64,000 nt of DNA. It comes from Proteinivorax tanatarense (GTDB lineage Bacteria > Bacillota > Proteinivoracia > Proteinivoracales > Proteinivoracaceae). Both the position numbers and the translations under genes were made by a program. Location of the stretch: the NCBI RefSeq assembly GCF_040267685.1, contig NZ_CP158367.1:62001-126000 (forward strand), read 5' to 3'. This document shows positions 1 to 8,716 of the stretch, one piece after another. How positions within the stretch are numbered: the stretch's first letter is position 1; every line of letters begins with the position of its first letter. The notes under the pieces are model-generated. The model had not been told where the DNA came from, did not search any database, and saw only the letters and a list, made by a program, of their open reading frames with translations.

Positions 1-1
1 T

Positions 2-994
2 GAGGTTCCTGCGGAAGTTGACGTGGGTTTTGAGCAAAAGGTATTAGAGATTATAGAAACTGAAACAAAAGTTATACCTCAAAGTTTTAAAGTCGCTGAT
101 AACAAGGGAGAAATAGAAGCTACAATACTATATAGAATTGCATACAAAACAGAAGATGATAAAATTAGTGAAGTTAAAGGCAGGGAAGAGTTTAATAAAA
201 AGTTAGATCTATCCAATGTAGACTCTTCTATGGAAATGTGGGCAGACTTAAAAGTTACACAGGTGGAGAACCAGCTTAATGATACAAAGTTGCAAGTTAC
301 TCAAACCATAACCATAAACTGCAATGTTAAGGTTTTTGAAATTAGTCAAATGGAGTTGGTAACAGAAGCAGAAGGGGTAGACACCTATGACGATCAACAT
401 ACAATAGAAAATGTTGTTTGCCAAGAACGGGAAAGCATTAAGTCCCAACAAAGCGCTGAATTTTCCATTTCCGTTGATAAGATAGAAAGAATTACTACCA
501 ATTGCAAAATAAAAGAAAACAAAGTTTTAGATGACAAGGTATCCTTAAACTTATCTGTTATTCATTTAGTGCATTATAAAGATGAAGATGGCAAAAAACA
601 CTTGTTAAAAGTGACAGGCGAAGAAGTTAATCACTTTATATATATAGCTGGGGTTACAGAAGACATGAAAGCATTAGTTAAAACTGATATATCCGATGTT
701 AAAATTGAATTAACCCCTGATTCTATGGCTGCAACCATATCTTGCCATGTTAATGTTTTAGCCAAAATTTTGCATAATGAGCAGTTAGCGCTGGTAACAG
801 ATGTTAATGTTTTAAAAGATAAAAATCATGATGCTTCTGTTATTATATATTCAGTACAAGATGGAGATACATTATTTAAAATAGCAAAGAGGTTTGGCGT
901 TAGACAAAAGAGAATAATAAGCACAAACAAAGAATATATAAAAGATCCTAGTCATTTAGAGATAGGACAAAAGATAATTATTCCATGTAATTAA
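2..994 (+). CDS. SipL-like spore morphogenesis protein (DUF3794 repeats + LysM), 5' end missing
   Basis: The reading frame is open to the left edge, so the N-terminus lies outside the window; 330 residues are visible. Two tandem beta-rich units of about 110 residues resemble DUF3794. The last ~45 residues form a LysM domain (YSVQDGDTLFKIAKRFGV ... IGQKIIIPC). This layout is that of SipL, the clostridial protein that binds the coat ATPase SpoIVA on the forespore surface and takes the place of Bacillus SpoVID. It stands alone, followed by a terminator and the nrdJ regulatory region. Assignment to SipL rather than another DUF3794 protein is inferred from the C-terminal LysM. Confidence 0.75.
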   Translation, partial: EVPAEVDVGFEQKVLEIIETETKVIPQSFKVADNKGEIEATILYRIAYKTEDDKISEVKGREEFNKKLDLSNVDSSMEMWADLKVTQVENQLNDTKLQVTQTITINCNVKVFEISQMELVTEAEGVDTYDDQHTIENVVCQERESIKSQQSAEFSISVDKIERITTNCKIKENKVLDDKVSLNLSVIHLVHYKDEDGKKHLLKVTGEEVNHFIYIAGVTEDMKALVKTDISDVKIELTPDSMAATISCHVNVLAKILHNEQLALVTDVNVLKDKNHDASVIIYSVQDGDTLFKIAKRFGVRQKRIISTNKEYIKDPSHLEIGQKIIIPCN

Positions 995-1002
995 AGTTAT
1001 AG

Positions 1003-1041
1003 GAGTCCAACTTTTTTAAGTTGGGCTCTATCATTTTATTT
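1003..1041 (+). terminator. Terminator after the SipL-like gene
   Basis: An 11-bp stem (GAGTCCAACTT with AAGTTGGGCTC, one G-U pair) around a short T loop is followed by a T-rich tract. Confidence 0.8.
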
Positions 1042-1051
1042 TTAATTTGCA

Positions 1052-1099
1052 ATACTATATATAGTATATTATAATAGAAAACAACACAATATTTAGTGG
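1052..1099 (+). promoter_or_regulatory. Tandem NrdR boxes upstream of nrdJ
   Basis: A perfect 16-bp palindrome ATACTATATATAGTAT (1052-1067) and a second site ACACAATATTTAGTGG (1084-1099) both fit the NrdR-box pattern ACAC-ATAT-GTGT. Their centres are 32 bp apart, about three helical turns, the usual spacing for cooperative NrdR binding. The second box lies just before the ribosome binding site of nrdJ. NrdR is the ATP/dATP-sensing repressor of ribonucleotide reductase genes; nrdR itself is not in this window. Confidence 0.8.
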
Positions 1100-1114
1100 A
1101 AGAGGGATGATGTA

Positions 1115-3328
1115 ATGAAAATAAATCTTAGTGCTAATGCTATTACTGTTCTAGAAAAAAGATATCTTTCTAAGAAAGGAACAAAAGTTGTAGAAACACC
1201 TCAGGATATGTTTAGAAGAGTTGCAAAAAACATAGCTCAGGTAGAAAAAGATTTTGGCGGGGATAAAAAAACACAAAAAATTATGGAAGATAGGTTTTAT
1301 GATTTGATGACCTCCTTAGATTTTTTACCTAATTCTCCTACATTAATGAATGCGGGGAAAGAACTACAACAACTGGCAGCTTGTTTTGTGCTACCGGTGG
1401 AAGATTCTATGGATAGCATTTTTGAGACAATTAAAAATGCTGCGTTAATACATAAAAGTGGTGGTGGGACAGGCTTCTCCTTTTCTAGACTTCGTCCTAC
1501 CAATGACAGAGTGTTATCAACAGGAGGTATAGCCAGTGGTCCTATATCGTTTATGAAGGTTTTTAACTCTGCTACAGAAGTAGTGAAACAAGGTGGGACA
1601 AGAAGAGGAGCAAATATGGCAATATTGAAGGTGGACCATCCTGATATATTAGAATTTATAACTTCCAAGCAAAACAATGAAGAACTTACTAATTTTAATA
1701 TTTCTGTAGGTCTGACAGAAGAATTTATGGATGCTGTAATGGATGGTGCAGAATATCCCTTGGTAAATCCACGGGATAATAAAGTTGTAGAGAAGGTTTC
1801 GGCGAGAAAAGTTTTTAATATGATAGTAGAATCAGCACACAAAAATGGAGAACCGGGAATTGTTTTTCTTGACAGGATAAATGATGAAAATCCAACACCA
1901 AACTATGGGGAGATAGAAAGTACAAATCCTTGTGGAGAACAACCTTTGTTACCATATGAAGCTTGTAATCTTGGGTCTATAAATCTTTCGAACATGGTTG
2001 AAAATGGTCAGATCAATTTTGAAAAGCTTAAAAAAACAGTAGAAATATCAATTAGATTTTTAGATAATACACTACAAGCTAGTAATTATCCATTAAAAAA
2101 GATACAAGACATGGTTCTAACGAACAGAAAAGTTGGGCTAGGTGTAATGGGTTTTGCAGATTGTTTAATAAAACTTGAAATACCATATAATAGTGACAAA
2201 GCTATCAACACAGCTGAAAAAATTATGGAGTTTATACAACATCATTCAAAAATATATTCACAAGAATTAGCAGAACAGCGAGGCTCTTTTGCTGGATTTG
2301 ATGAATCTGTTTACCCTCAAAAAGGCATTTATATGATGAGAAATGCTACAACCACTACTATCGCTCCCACAGGGAGTATAAGTATAATTGCAAATGCATC
2401 AAGTGGAGTGGAGCCGCTATTTGCAGTATGTTACAAAAGAAACGTGTTAGATAATGAAAGCTTAGTTGAGGTCCACCCCTTATTTGAGCAGATTGCAAAA
2501 AGTAGAGGTTTTTATAGCGAGGAGTTAATGGAGAAAATTGCACAACAAGGTTCAGTTAAAGGTTTGAAAGAAGTGCCAGAGGATATACAGAAGCTTTTTG
2601 TAACTGCTCATGAAATAGAACCTCGTAGACATATTGAAATTCAAAGTGCTTTTCAACGACATACTGACAATGCTGTTTCTAAAACTGTAAATTTTAAAGC
2701 AGAAGCAACAAAAGAAGATATCGCAGAGGTGTTTCTGGAAAGTTATAAGCTTAAATGCAAAGGGGTAACAGTATATAGAGACGGAAGTAGAGACGCCCAG
2801 GTGTTGACAGTTGGAGATAATGATAAAGACAAGGATAAGTTTAACAACAATCAAAGTGTTCAGCCTAGATCGCGCCCTCAAATAACTTATGGGACAACAG
2901 TAAAAAAGAAAATTGGATGTGGAAATCTGTATATTAGTGTAAACTCTGATCAGTATGGCATATGTGAAGTATTTACAAATACAGGGCGTCAAGGGGGCTG
3001 TTCATCTCAATCAGAAGCTACCAGCAGATTAGTATCTATTGCTTTGAGAGCAGGACTAGATAAAGATACTCTTGTAGAGCAGCTTAAGGGTATAAGGTGT
3101 CCTGCATGTATAAGAAGGAAAGGCATAGAAGTTACTTCGTGTCCTGATGCAATTGCTAAGGCCATATCTAGTATGCAGGGAACTATAAATGACCATAAGC
3201 CAATTGAAGAAGTAACAGTAGGGATTGAAGAAAAAATACTAAATAAATGTCCCGAGTGCGGGAAAAAAGTTAGATTTGAAAGTGGATGTAATGTATGCCC
3301 TCATTGTGGGTATTCTAAATGTGGTTAA
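1115..3328 (+). CDS. nrdJ: Adenosylcobalamin-dependent (class II) ribonucleotide reductase
   Basis: This 737-residue enzyme reduces ribonucleotides to deoxyribonucleotides with a cobalamin-generated thiyl radical and does not need oxygen. NPCGEQPLLPYEACNLGSIN at 271-290 supplies the N-C-E active-site set (N271, C273, E275). C90 and C284 fit the redox cysteine pair. SGGGTGFSFSRLRP (115-128) and TTTIAPTGSIS are typical of the family. A charged linker near residue 575-595 leads into a TSCPD domain, and the protein ends in a zinc-ribbon-like tail (CPECGKK ... CPHCGYSKCG), as in other long NrdJ proteins. It is transcribed alone, under tandem NrdR boxes. No class I or III reductase is seen in the window. 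Confidence 0.96.
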   Translation: MKINLSANAITVLEKRYLSKKGTKVVETPQDMFRRVAKNIAQVEKDFGGDKKTQKIMEDRFYDLMTSLDFLPNSPTLMNAGKELQQLAACFVLPVEDSMDSIFETIKNAALIHKSGGGTGFSFSRLRPTNDRVLSTGGIASGPISFMKVFNSATEVVKQGGTRRGANMAILKVDHPDILEFITSKQNNEELTNFNISVGLTEEFMDAVMDGAEYPLVNPRDNKVVEKVSARKVFNMIVESAHKNGEPGIVFLDRINDENPTPNYGEIESTNPCGEQPLLPYEACNLGSINLSNMVENGQINFEKLKKTVEISIRFLDNTLQASNYPLKKIQDMVLTNRKVGLGVMGFADCLIKLEIPYNSDKAINTAEKIMEFIQHHSKIYSQELAEQRGSFAGFDESVYPQKGIYMMRNATTTTIAPTGSISIIANASSGVEPLFAVCYKRNVLDNESLVEVHPLFEQIAKSRGFYSEELMEKIAQQGSVKGLKEVPEDIQKLFVTAHEIEPRRHIEIQSAFQRHTDNAVSKTVNFKAEATKEDIAEVFLESYKLKCKGVTVYRDGSRDAQVLTVGDNDKDKDKFNNNQSVQPRSRPQITYGTTVKKKIGCGNLYISVNSDQYGICEVFTNTGRQGGCSSQSEATSRLVSIALRAGLDKDTLVEQLKGIRCPACIRRKGIEVTSCPDAIAKAISSMQGTINDHKPIEEVTVGIEEKILNKCPECGKKVRFESGCNVCPHCGYSKCG

Positions 3329-3369
3329 GCAATAAAGCTGTTGAGTTTATAACTCAACAGCTTTATTGC
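3329..3369 (+). terminator. Long perfect hairpin after nrdJ
   Basis: Two 18-nt arms (3329-3346 and 3352-3369) are perfectly complementary around a 5-nt loop. There is no U-run after the stem, so it may act as a weak terminator or as 3'-end protection. Confidence 0.6.
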
Positions 3370-3429
3370 ATATTACCATAAATTAGGGCAAATACTATTA
3401 CTAACTAATAATAGGGAGTGAATTGCACT

Positions 3430-4233
3430 TTGGAAAAAATAGAAGGCAATTTATTAATAATAGGAGGTGCAGAAGATAAAGAAAAAGATTGCACCATACT
3501 TAGGGAATTTGTTAAGTTAGCTGGCAGTGGAGAAGCTAAAATAGTTATTATGCCTACTGCAGCGGATCAGCCAGAAGCTGTGGGAAAACTTTATAATAGT
3601 CTATTTAAAGACTTAGGAGTTAGAGATGTAGAGGTTCTAAAAATAGAAAGCAGGTATGATGCCTTTAGTAAAGTTGCCCAAAAAACTATTGAAGAGGCTA
3701 CAGGTGTATTTTTTACAGGAGGAGATCAGTTAAAAATCACATCATTGTTAGGAGGAACACCTGTTGACTTTAGTTTGCAAAGGGCTTATAAAAGTGGAGT
3801 TGTTATTGCTGGAACCAGTGCTGGGGCGGCAGCTATGAGTGCTACTATGATAATTGGAGGAAATTCAGACTCTTCTCCTCAGATGGGAATATTAAATATG
3901 GCTCCAGGCATGGCTTTATTTAACCAAGTTGTGATTGATCAGCATTTTGCTCAACGAGGTAGGTTAGGGCGACTTATATCAGCAGTTGCTCAAAATCCCT
4001 ATATCTTAGGAATTGGTATCGATGAAGACACAGCTATATTAGTTGATGCTCAAGCGAATCTAAAGGTTATAGGTTCACAAACTGTCACAATAGTAGATGG
4101 TTATAATTCATCGTATACTAATGTTTCTGAACTTAGACCAAAGCAGGCTTTAGCAATTACAGATGCTGTTGTACACATATTGCCAAATGGATATAGATTT
4201 GATCTTAAAAACAGAAAGCCTGTCACTGATTAG
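3430..4233 (+). CDS. cphB: Cyanophycinase (peptidase S51)
   Basis: The protein, 267 residues from the chosen start, hydrolyses cyanophycin (multi-L-arginyl-poly-L-aspartate) to beta-Asp-Arg dipeptides in the cytoplasm. The nucleophile elbow GTSAG lies at about 128-132 with the catalytic Ser near 130; FTGGDQ (about 95-100) and the LIIGGAED start are typical of family S51. TTG at 3430 is preferred because AGGGAG lies at a proper distance, while the in-frame GTG at 3418 sits on top of that ribosome binding site. cphA follows after 12 bases, so the two are almost certainly co-transcribed. The pairing with cphA excludes most other S51 peptidases. Confidence 0.92.
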   Translation: MEKIEGNLLIIGGAEDKEKDCTILREFVKLAGSGEAKIVIMPTAADQPEAVGKLYNSLFKDLGVRDVEVLKIESRYDAFSKVAQKTIEEATGVFFTGGDQLKITSLLGGTPVDFSLQRAYKSGVVIAGTSAGAAAMSATMIIGGNSDSSPQMGILNMAPGMALFNQVVIDQHFAQRGRLGRLISAVAQNPYILGIGIDEDTAILVDAQANLKVIGSQTVTIVDGYNSSYTNVSELRPKQALAITDAVVHILPNGYRFDLKNRKPVTD

Positions 4234-4245
4234 AGGAGGGAAATA

Positions 4246-6882
4246 ATGGAAATTTTAGAGTTAAAAGAATTTCCAGGAAGGAATATTTACTGCCATAGGC
4301 CAATAGTTCGTATGACATTAGACTTAGGAAGGTATAATGAAGTAGAGAGTAAGGAAATACCTCATTTTAACCGAAGTCTAAAAAAGGTGTTGCCAGAAAT
4401 AGTTAAGCATGGATGTGGCATTGCAGAAGTTAATGGTTTTGGAATAAGGTTAGAAGAAGGAACCTATTTTGGACATATAATTGAACATATTGCAATAGAG
4501 TTGCAAAATTTGATTGGCTATGAAGTTAATTATGGTAAAACAAGACTATTTAAAAAACCTTCTCAATATCATGTAATTGCAGAATGTAAAAACACAAATG
4601 TTGGAAGGGAATCATTAAAAATTGCTGTAGAGATGACCCAGACTATGTTGGAAAATGAGGAAACTAACACTGAATTTTGGCTTGAAAAGATGGAAAAAGT
4701 CAAAAGCAACTATGGACTAGGGCCTAGTACCGAATCCATAGTTATTGCCGCCCAACAAAGGAGTATCCCTGTCAAAAGATTAGATGAGGATAGTAGCATG
4801 CTCCAGTTGGGGTTGGGAAAGTACCTAAAAAGGGTGGAAGCTACCATAACAGGTGAAACCAGTTGTGTGGCTGTAGATATAGCATCTGACAAAACTTTAA
4901 CTAAAAAGATATTAGAAAAAAGTGGGATACCTGTACCTAGAGGTAAAATTGCATGTAATGAAGATGAAGCTGTCCATATGGCTGAAGAAATAGGCACACC
5001 TGTGGTGCTAAAACCATGTGATGGCAATCAAGGAAAAGGGGTAGCTTTAGGGCTTAGCACAGAAACTGAGATAAGAAGCGCTTATAAAGTTGCAGAAAAC
5101 TATAGCAGTAAGGTTATAGTTGAAAAGCATATTAATGGTAAACACTATAGAGTACTAGTAATAGATGATGAGGTGGTAGCTGTTTCAGAAAGGCTACCAG
5201 CTCACGTAACAGGTGATGATTATCACACCATAAAACAACTTATAGATAAAGAAAACCTTAACCCATTGAGGGGAGAGGACCATGATAAACCCTTAACAAA
5301 AATAAAAGTTGACCCTGTAGTTTTTATGGCCCTGGCCAGGCAAAATCTAACCATGAACTATACACCTAAAAAAGATGAAGTTGTTTACTTGCGAGAAAAT
5401 GCTAATATAAGCACAGGTGGAATAGCAATAGATGTAACAGACGAAATCCACCCTGACAACATCAATTTAGCAAAGAGACTGGCTAAAATAATTGGGTTAG
5501 ACATTGCAGGTATAGACATAGTTATAGAGGACATAAGAAAACCAATGACAACTGAAACTGGGGCTATAATCGAAGTAAATGCTGCTCCAGGTATAAGGAT
5601 GCACCTTCACCCTAGCTTTGGGAAGCCTATACCAGTAGGTGAAAAAATAGTAGACTACTTATTTCCCGAAGGAGCAAAACATACCATCCCGATTGTTTCT
5701 ATTACTGGAACTAACGGTAAGACAACAACCACTAGGTTAATTTCACATACTTTGCGTAAAGAAGGTATAAACGTTGGTATGACCACAACTGATGGCATCT
5801 ATGTTAACGACAACTTAGTGGAGAAAGGAGATACAACAGGTCCATATAGCGCTTCTGTTATACTAGATGATCCAACCACAGATATTGCTGTTCTAGAAAC
5901 TGCAAGGGGAGGAATATTAAAGCGAGGTCTAGGATATGATTTAGCAGATGTTGCTGTTGTGACTAACCTGTCTGAAGATCATATAGGACAAGATGGTGTT
6001 AATAATTTAGATGATCTGTTTTTTGTAAAATCCCTTGTTGTAGAAGCTGTAAAACCAGGGGGAAGTCTAGTTCTAAATGCTGACGACCCTTATGTTATAA
6101 AGATGGCTGCAAAAAACAAAAAAGCGAAGGTTATCTTTTTTTCTTTAAATGCTAATGAAAATCAAGTGTTTAAAAGACATATGGCAGCAGGAGGAACATG
6201 TCTTTTTGTTAAAAATGGTAGAATAATTATAGCAGCTGGCAGTAAAAATATAATAACCCTTCCTCTGGAAGAGATATCTATAACCTCCCAAGGGCAGGCG
6301 CATCATAACGTTAAAAATGTAATGGCTGCTATAGGAGCAAATTTAGCTTTAAATATGCCATTAGAAACAGCTAAAGAAAAGATATGTAACTTTGATGCTA
6401 TAAAACATAACCCTGGACGCTGCAATGTATTTGAAGATAATGGTATAACAGTGATTGTGGATTATGGTCACAATAAAGATGGTTACCTACAAACCTTTAA
6501 ATTTGCAAAAGGCCTAGCACCGCAAAAACTTTTTGCAGTGCTAGGTGTTCCAGGTGATAGAAGCAATGAAGATATTGTAGAGTTAGGGAACATTGCTGCT
6601 AAGGAATGTGATGTTCTAATCCTTAAAGAAGATAAAGAGCTGAGAGGTAGAGAAAGGGGAGAGGTGGCAAAACTTTTTGAGAAAGGGTTAAAAAAAGAAA
6701 GTTTCTCAAAAGACAATTACAGAATTGTGTTGCCGGAAGATAAAGCTATTATGGAAGCAATAGACATGTGTCAAAAGGGTGATGCTTTAGTGGTGTTTTA
6801 TGAGGATCTAGATCTAACAGAAAAAACAGTGAAACAATCACTAGGCTTAAAAAAAGAAGAAAATATAGCTAGTATAGGATAA
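4246..6882 (+). CDS. cphA: Cyanophycin synthetase
   Basis: At 878 residues the length is normal for CphA. The enzyme adds aspartate to the backbone and then arginine to the side chain of cyanophycin, using one ATP for each step. An N-terminal domain is followed by an ATP-grasp domain (about 215-470) and a Mur-ligase-like domain whose P-loop GTNGKTTTT lies at about 488. The ribosome binding site GAGGGAAATA directly precedes the ATG, and cphB lies immediately upstream. Together the genes give a mobilisable nitrogen, carbon and energy store, which fits an organism living on amino acids. The isoaspartyl dipeptidase that finishes the breakdown is not seen in the window. Confidence 0.95.
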   Translation: MEILELKEFPGRNIYCHRPIVRMTLDLGRYNEVESKEIPHFNRSLKKVLPEIVKHGCGIAEVNGFGIRLEEGTYFGHIIEHIAIELQNLIGYEVNYGKTRLFKKPSQYHVIAECKNTNVGRESLKIAVEMTQTMLENEETNTEFWLEKMEKVKSNYGLGPSTESIVIAAQQRSIPVKRLDEDSSMLQLGLGKYLKRVEATITGETSCVAVDIASDKTLTKKILEKSGIPVPRGKIACNEDEAVHMAEEIGTPVVLKPCDGNQGKGVALGLSTETEIRSAYKVAENYSSKVIVEKHINGKHYRVLVIDDEVVAVSERLPAHVTGDDYHTIKQLIDKENLNPLRGEDHDKPLTKIKVDPVVFMALARQNLTMNYTPKKDEVVYLRENANISTGGIAIDVTDEIHPDNINLAKRLAKIIGLDIAGIDIVIEDIRKPMTTETGAIIEVNAAPGIRMHLHPSFGKPIPVGEKIVDYLFPEGAKHTIPIVSITGTNGKTTTTRLISHTLRKEGINVGMTTTDGIYVNDNLVEKGDTTGPYSASVILDDPTTDIAVLETARGGILKRGLGYDLADVAVVTNLSEDHIGQDGVNNLDDLFFVKSLVVEAVKPGGSLVLNADDPYVIKMAAKNKKAKVIFFSLNANENQVFKRHMAAGGTCLFVKNGRIIIAAGSKNIITLPLEEISITSQGQAHHNVKNVMAAIGANLALNMPLETAKEKICNFDAIKHNPGRCNVFEDNGITVIVDYGHNKDGYLQTFKFAKGLAPQKLFAVLGVPGDRSNEDIVELGNIAAKECDVLILKEDKELRGRERGEVAKLFEKGLKKESFSKDNYRIVLPEDKAIMEAIDMCQKGDALVVFYEDLDLTEKTVKQSLGLKKEENIASIG

Positions 6883-6986
6883 AATAATTTCCTGTTTATC
6901 AAAAAAACTCTAGAGTGAATGCTTAGTTTCTAGTATAATGAAAAAATAGATTAAAAATTAAGGGGGGAAGGTGTAAAGCCTTTATA

Positions 6987-7826
6987 ATGAACTTAAAATC
7001 GCGAGCGAAAATCAACCTAACTCTAGACGTTTTATATAAAAGAAAAGATGGATACCACGAAGTCAAAATGATAATGCAGGAAATTGAGCTATCTGATAAC
7101 ATAGTGTTTAAAGAATGTAATAAAATCGAAGTTAACTGTTCACATCCTTTTGTTCCAAGTGGGAGTAGTAATTTGGTATATAAGGCTGTGGAATTAGTTA
7201 AAGAAGCAACAGGAGTAGATGCAGGAATATCAATAGAAATTGAGAAAAAAATACCAGTTGCTGCTGGTTTAGGTGGTGGCAGTAGTAATGCTGCCACTAC
7301 AATAATAGGTCTTAACAAGTTATGGGACTTAGGGTTGACAGATCAAGAGATGGAGAACATAGCAAGCAAGTTAGGTGCAGATGTTCCTTTTTTTGTTAAA
7401 GGAGGGACTCAGCTGGCCACAGGAATAGGAGAAGATTTAACTAAACTAACAAAAGCACCAAAGCTATGGGTGGTTTTGGCTAAGCCCAACCTTGGTATTT
7501 CTACAAAAGAAGTTTATCAAAACTTAGATGCAAATAAAATTCTATGCCATCCTAAAACTGATAGAATGATCACTGCAATAGAAAAAAAAGACATAAAAGA
7601 AATCTGTACAAATGTAGGAAATGTGCTAGAATCAGTTACATTGCATAGATATAGTAATGTGAGGATACTGAAAAGCAAAATGTCAGAAATGGGAGCTAAC
7701 AGTTCCTTGATGTCAGGTAGTGGACCAACTGTATATGGGTTGTGCGAAGGATATGATAAAGCAATTCAAATAGCTAAAGGGTTGGGCCCGCTGTCAGAAG
7801 AAATTTTTGTGACTAAATTTGTTTAA
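6987..7826 (+). CDS. ispE: 4-diphosphocytidyl-2-C-methyl-D-erythritol kinase
   Basis: This GHMP-family kinase of 279 residues phosphorylates CDP-methylerythritol in the non-mevalonate isoprenoid pathway. The family ATP-binding motif is PVAAGLGGGSSNAATT (about 90-105), with a C-terminal SGSGPTVYG. The start is a little uncertain: the strong AGGGGGGAAGG lies about 16 bases before ATG 6987, farther than usual, and a stop blocks an upstream GTG. A TATAAT at 6934-6939 may be its -10 box. ispE directly upstream of the purR region is an old Firmicute gene order. Confidence 0.95.
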   Translation: MNLKSRAKINLTLDVLYKRKDGYHEVKMIMQEIELSDNIVFKECNKIEVNCSHPFVPSGSSNLVYKAVELVKEATGVDAGISIEIEKKIPVAAGLGGGSSNAATTIIGLNKLWDLGLTDQEMENIASKLGADVPFFVKGGTQLATGIGEDLTKLTKAPKLWVVLAKPNLGISTKEVYQNLDANKILCHPKTDRMITAIEKKDIKEICTNVGNVLESVTLHRYSNVRILKSKMSEMGANSSLMSGSGPTVYGLCEGYDKAIQIAKGLGPLSEEIFVTKFV

Positions 7827-7843
7827 ATAAAGAGGTGGAGTAG

Positions 7844-8617
7844 GTGCAGAAAATAAGGGCGGTAATTTTGGCTGGTGATGATGAAAGGGGTAAATGCTTG
7901 AATAGCAATTCAAAAATACATAACAAAGCATTTATTAAGATAAATGACAGATATATGGTGCAGTATGTTTTGGATGCTGTTTGTGCAGTAGAAGGGATAT
8001 CAGATATTGTGGTCGTCGGCCCTGAACGACCGCTAAAAAAACTGCAATCTAGCTATAACTTTGAGATAGTTAAGCAACAGGGAGATATTGTTGATAATGT
8101 AATAGCAAGTATAAATGGCTGGCATGGAGAAAAAGTTTTAGTAGTTACTTCTGACATTCCTATGATTACCCCACAAGCAATACGCGACTTTTTATTAAAA
8201 ACCCACTCAGATGAAGCTGATATTTACTACCCTATTATTGACAAAGAGAGTAATGAGAAGATGTTCCCAAATGCGAAACGCACCTATGTAAAAATTAAAG
8301 AAGGTACGTACACAGGTGGAAATATTGCATTAATAAATACAGAGTGTGTAATTAAGTGCAAAAAAATGGGTAAGAAACTTGTGTCTATGAGAAAATCACC
8401 ATTAAAGTTGGCCAGGCTATTGGGCTTTAAATTTTTAATTAAGCTAATGGCAAACAATCTAACAATTTTAGAGTTAGAGAACAAACTAAGCTTGTTGTTA
8501 GATTCCAATGTTAAGGCTATTCAATCTACATACCCTCAGCTAGGAACGGATATAGATAAAAAAGAAGATGTAAAAATAGCAGAAAAAAGTTTAACAGACC
8601 TTAAAATTAGCAACTAA
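7844..8617 (+). CDS. MobA-like nucleotidyltransferase family protein
   Basis: The 257-residue protein begins with AVILAGDDERGKCLN, a variant of the LAGG-x-RMG nucleotide loop of NTP-transferases (MobA/IspD/GlmU fold). VVTSDIPMITPQAI (about 100-115) matches the metal-binding CDxP region. It starts at GTG after a GAGGTGGAG site, 17 bases behind ispE, and ends in a hairpin, so it is probably co-transcribed with ispE. Substrate and product are unknown. The unusual DDERGK in place of GGxSxRMG argues against a plain MobA. Confidence 0.65.
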   Translation: MQKIRAVILAGDDERGKCLNSNSKIHNKAFIKINDRYMVQYVLDAVCAVEGISDIVVVGPERPLKKLQSSYNFEIVKQQGDIVDNVIASINGWHGEKVLVVTSDIPMITPQAIRDFLLKTHSDEADIYYPIIDKESNEKMFPNAKRTYVKIKEGTYTGGNIALINTECVIKCKKMGKKLVSMRKSPLKLARLLGFKFLIKLMANNLTILELENKLSLLLDSNVKAIQSTYPQLGTDIDKKEDVKIAEKSLTDLKISN

Positions 8618-8640
8618 AATCAACCTTTCGGGGTTGATTT
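8617..8640 (+). terminator. Hairpin between the nucleotidyltransferase gene and purR
   Basis: A 9-bp perfect stem (AAATCAACC with GGTTGATTT) has a TTTCGG loop. It overlaps the last base of the stop codon. The U-tract is short, so termination may be partial. Confidence 0.6.
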
Positions 8641-8662
8641 AGTTATGGGATATAAAAAGAAA

Positions 8663-8707
8663 AAATACGAACAAACCTTTAAAAAAAGAATAACAATGTT
8701 CGGAAGG
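8663..8707 (+). promoter_or_regulatory. PurBox pair (PurR operator) before purR
   Basis: Two inverted sites contain CGAAC (8668-8672) and GTTCG (8698-8702). If each is framed as a 14-bp box with central CGAA, the boxes are 8663-8676 and 8694-8707 with 17 bp between them. That is the inverted arrangement with 16-17-bp spacing known for PurR operators in Bacillus. The second box overlaps the purR ribosome binding site, pointing to autoregulation. Confidence 0.7.
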
Positions 8708-8716
8708 AGTGGTAGC

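Noticed and set aside
1297-1842. A 181-codon minus-strand frame opposite nrdJ
   Set aside because: It is a shadow of the nrdJ reading frame, lacks a ribosome binding site and matches no family.
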